Shown: positions 5,311-5,621 of the stretch, piece by piece
How positions within the stretch are numbered: position 1 is the stretch's first letter
Layout: every line of letters starts with the position of its first letter
NCBI GenBank assembly: GCA_946615495.1
Contig: CAMOHY010000159.1
Location: forward strand, 1-5,621
Source of the DNA: an uncultured Clostridia bacterium
Lineage (GTDB): Bacteria; Bacillota; Clostridia; Christensenellales; Aristaeellaceae
Direction of reading: 5' to 3'
Length of the DNA stretch: 5,621 nucleotides
Translations under genes and position numbers: made by a program
Notes under the pieces: model-generated
Databases searched by the model: none
What the model was told of the DNA's origin: nothing
The model's input: only the letters and a program-made list of their open reading frames with translations

Positions 5311-5621
5311 TCAGAAAGCGGTGTTCAGCAGTTCGATGCCGTCGATCTGCACGTCAAAGTAAGGAGCAGACCGGAATTCGGATTCATGGAAGTAGCCGTC
5401 GCTCACCACTTCGGTGTCGGGGGTGTAGGCCGCGTCGGTGTCCACATCGGCCATGTAGGAGGTCAGGGCGGCGCCGTCCTTGGTGATGAAGCCTTCGGTA
5501 GCGGTGTCGAACACGTGCAGGGTGCCGGCCTTGAATTCCTCTTCGGCCTTGGCAATGGCTTCCACGGTGCCTTCGGCGGCCACGGCGGTGTTCACGTCGG
5601 TGAGCACCACGGAGCCGGTGG
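5311..5621 (-). CDS. BMP-family ABC transporter substrate-binding lipoprotein, C-terminal part, cut by window edge
   Basis: The final 102 residues of an extracytoplasmic binding protein; the reading frame is open to the right edge and the N-terminus (with any lipobox) is outside. It starts near TGSVVLTDVNTAVAAEG and carries an amphipathic stretch EAIAKAEEEFKAGTLHVFDT, typical of the last helix and strand of BMP/PnrA-type proteins. It ends with DTEVVSDGYFHESEFRSAPYF and IDGIELL, a tail I associate with clostridial BMP-family proteins. Such proteins capture nucleosides (PnrA, NupN, BmpA) or, in spirochaetes, riboflavin, and deliver them to the two permeases. The ligand-binding residues are not in this fragment, so specificity cannot be read. 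The gene is first of the visible operon and is followed by a hairpin and a terminator before the ATPase. The operon promoter lies outside the window. Confidence 0.85.
   Translation of the reverse strand, partial: TGSVVLTDVNTAVAAEGTVEAIAKAEEEFKAGTLHVFDTATEGFITKDGAALTSYMADVDTDAAYTPDTEVVSDGYFHESEFRSAPYFDVQIDGIELLNTAF

Overview
The window most likely comes from a GC-rich member of the Clostridia (Bacillota), possibly a gut Oscillospiraceae or Christensenellales relative. This is inferred from strong AGGAGG-type ribosome binding sites, near-consensus sigma-A promoters, a stand-alone Rrf2 regulator beside cysK, and a clostridial-type BMP-family ABC transporter operon. No RNA gene, insertion sequence, phage gene or CRISPR array is visible.

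Left part (1-1230): a divergent pair. On the minus strand, running off the left edge, is the N-terminal 176 residues of cysteine synthase (cysK). On the plus strand is a complete 137-residue Rrf2-family regulator with three cysteines spaced like an iron-sulfur ligand set. The 286-bp region between them holds one near-consensus promoter for each gene. A 24-bp motif, ATTTACC-N9-AATGGGTT, occurs once at each promoter in the same orientation. This fits one regulator (probably the Rrf2 protein) controlling both itself and cysK, as in the CymR-CysK circuit of Bacillus and Staphylococcus.

Middle (1231-1407): a convergent intergenic region with a large nested hairpin bounded by a perfect 12-bp inverted repeat and a T-rich tract. 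It is probably a bidirectional terminator.

Right part (1408-5621, all minus strand): a BMP-family (nucleoside-type) ABC importer operon. In transcription order it has the C-terminal end of a substrate-binding lipoprotein (cut by the window edge), an intercistronic hairpin plus an intrinsic terminator, a double-domain ATPase (567 aa from its likely GTG start), and two BPD_transp_2-type permeases. The ATPase and first permease abut as TAA-ATG, and the two permeases overlap as ATGA, so the last three genes look translationally coupled. The terminator after the lipoprotein gene would allow excess binding protein over membrane components. Known relatives are NupNOPQ of Bacillus subtilis, the BmpA-NupABC system of Lactococcus, and riboflavin importers of spirochaetes. 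The substrate here cannot be settled from sequence; a nucleoside is the best guess.
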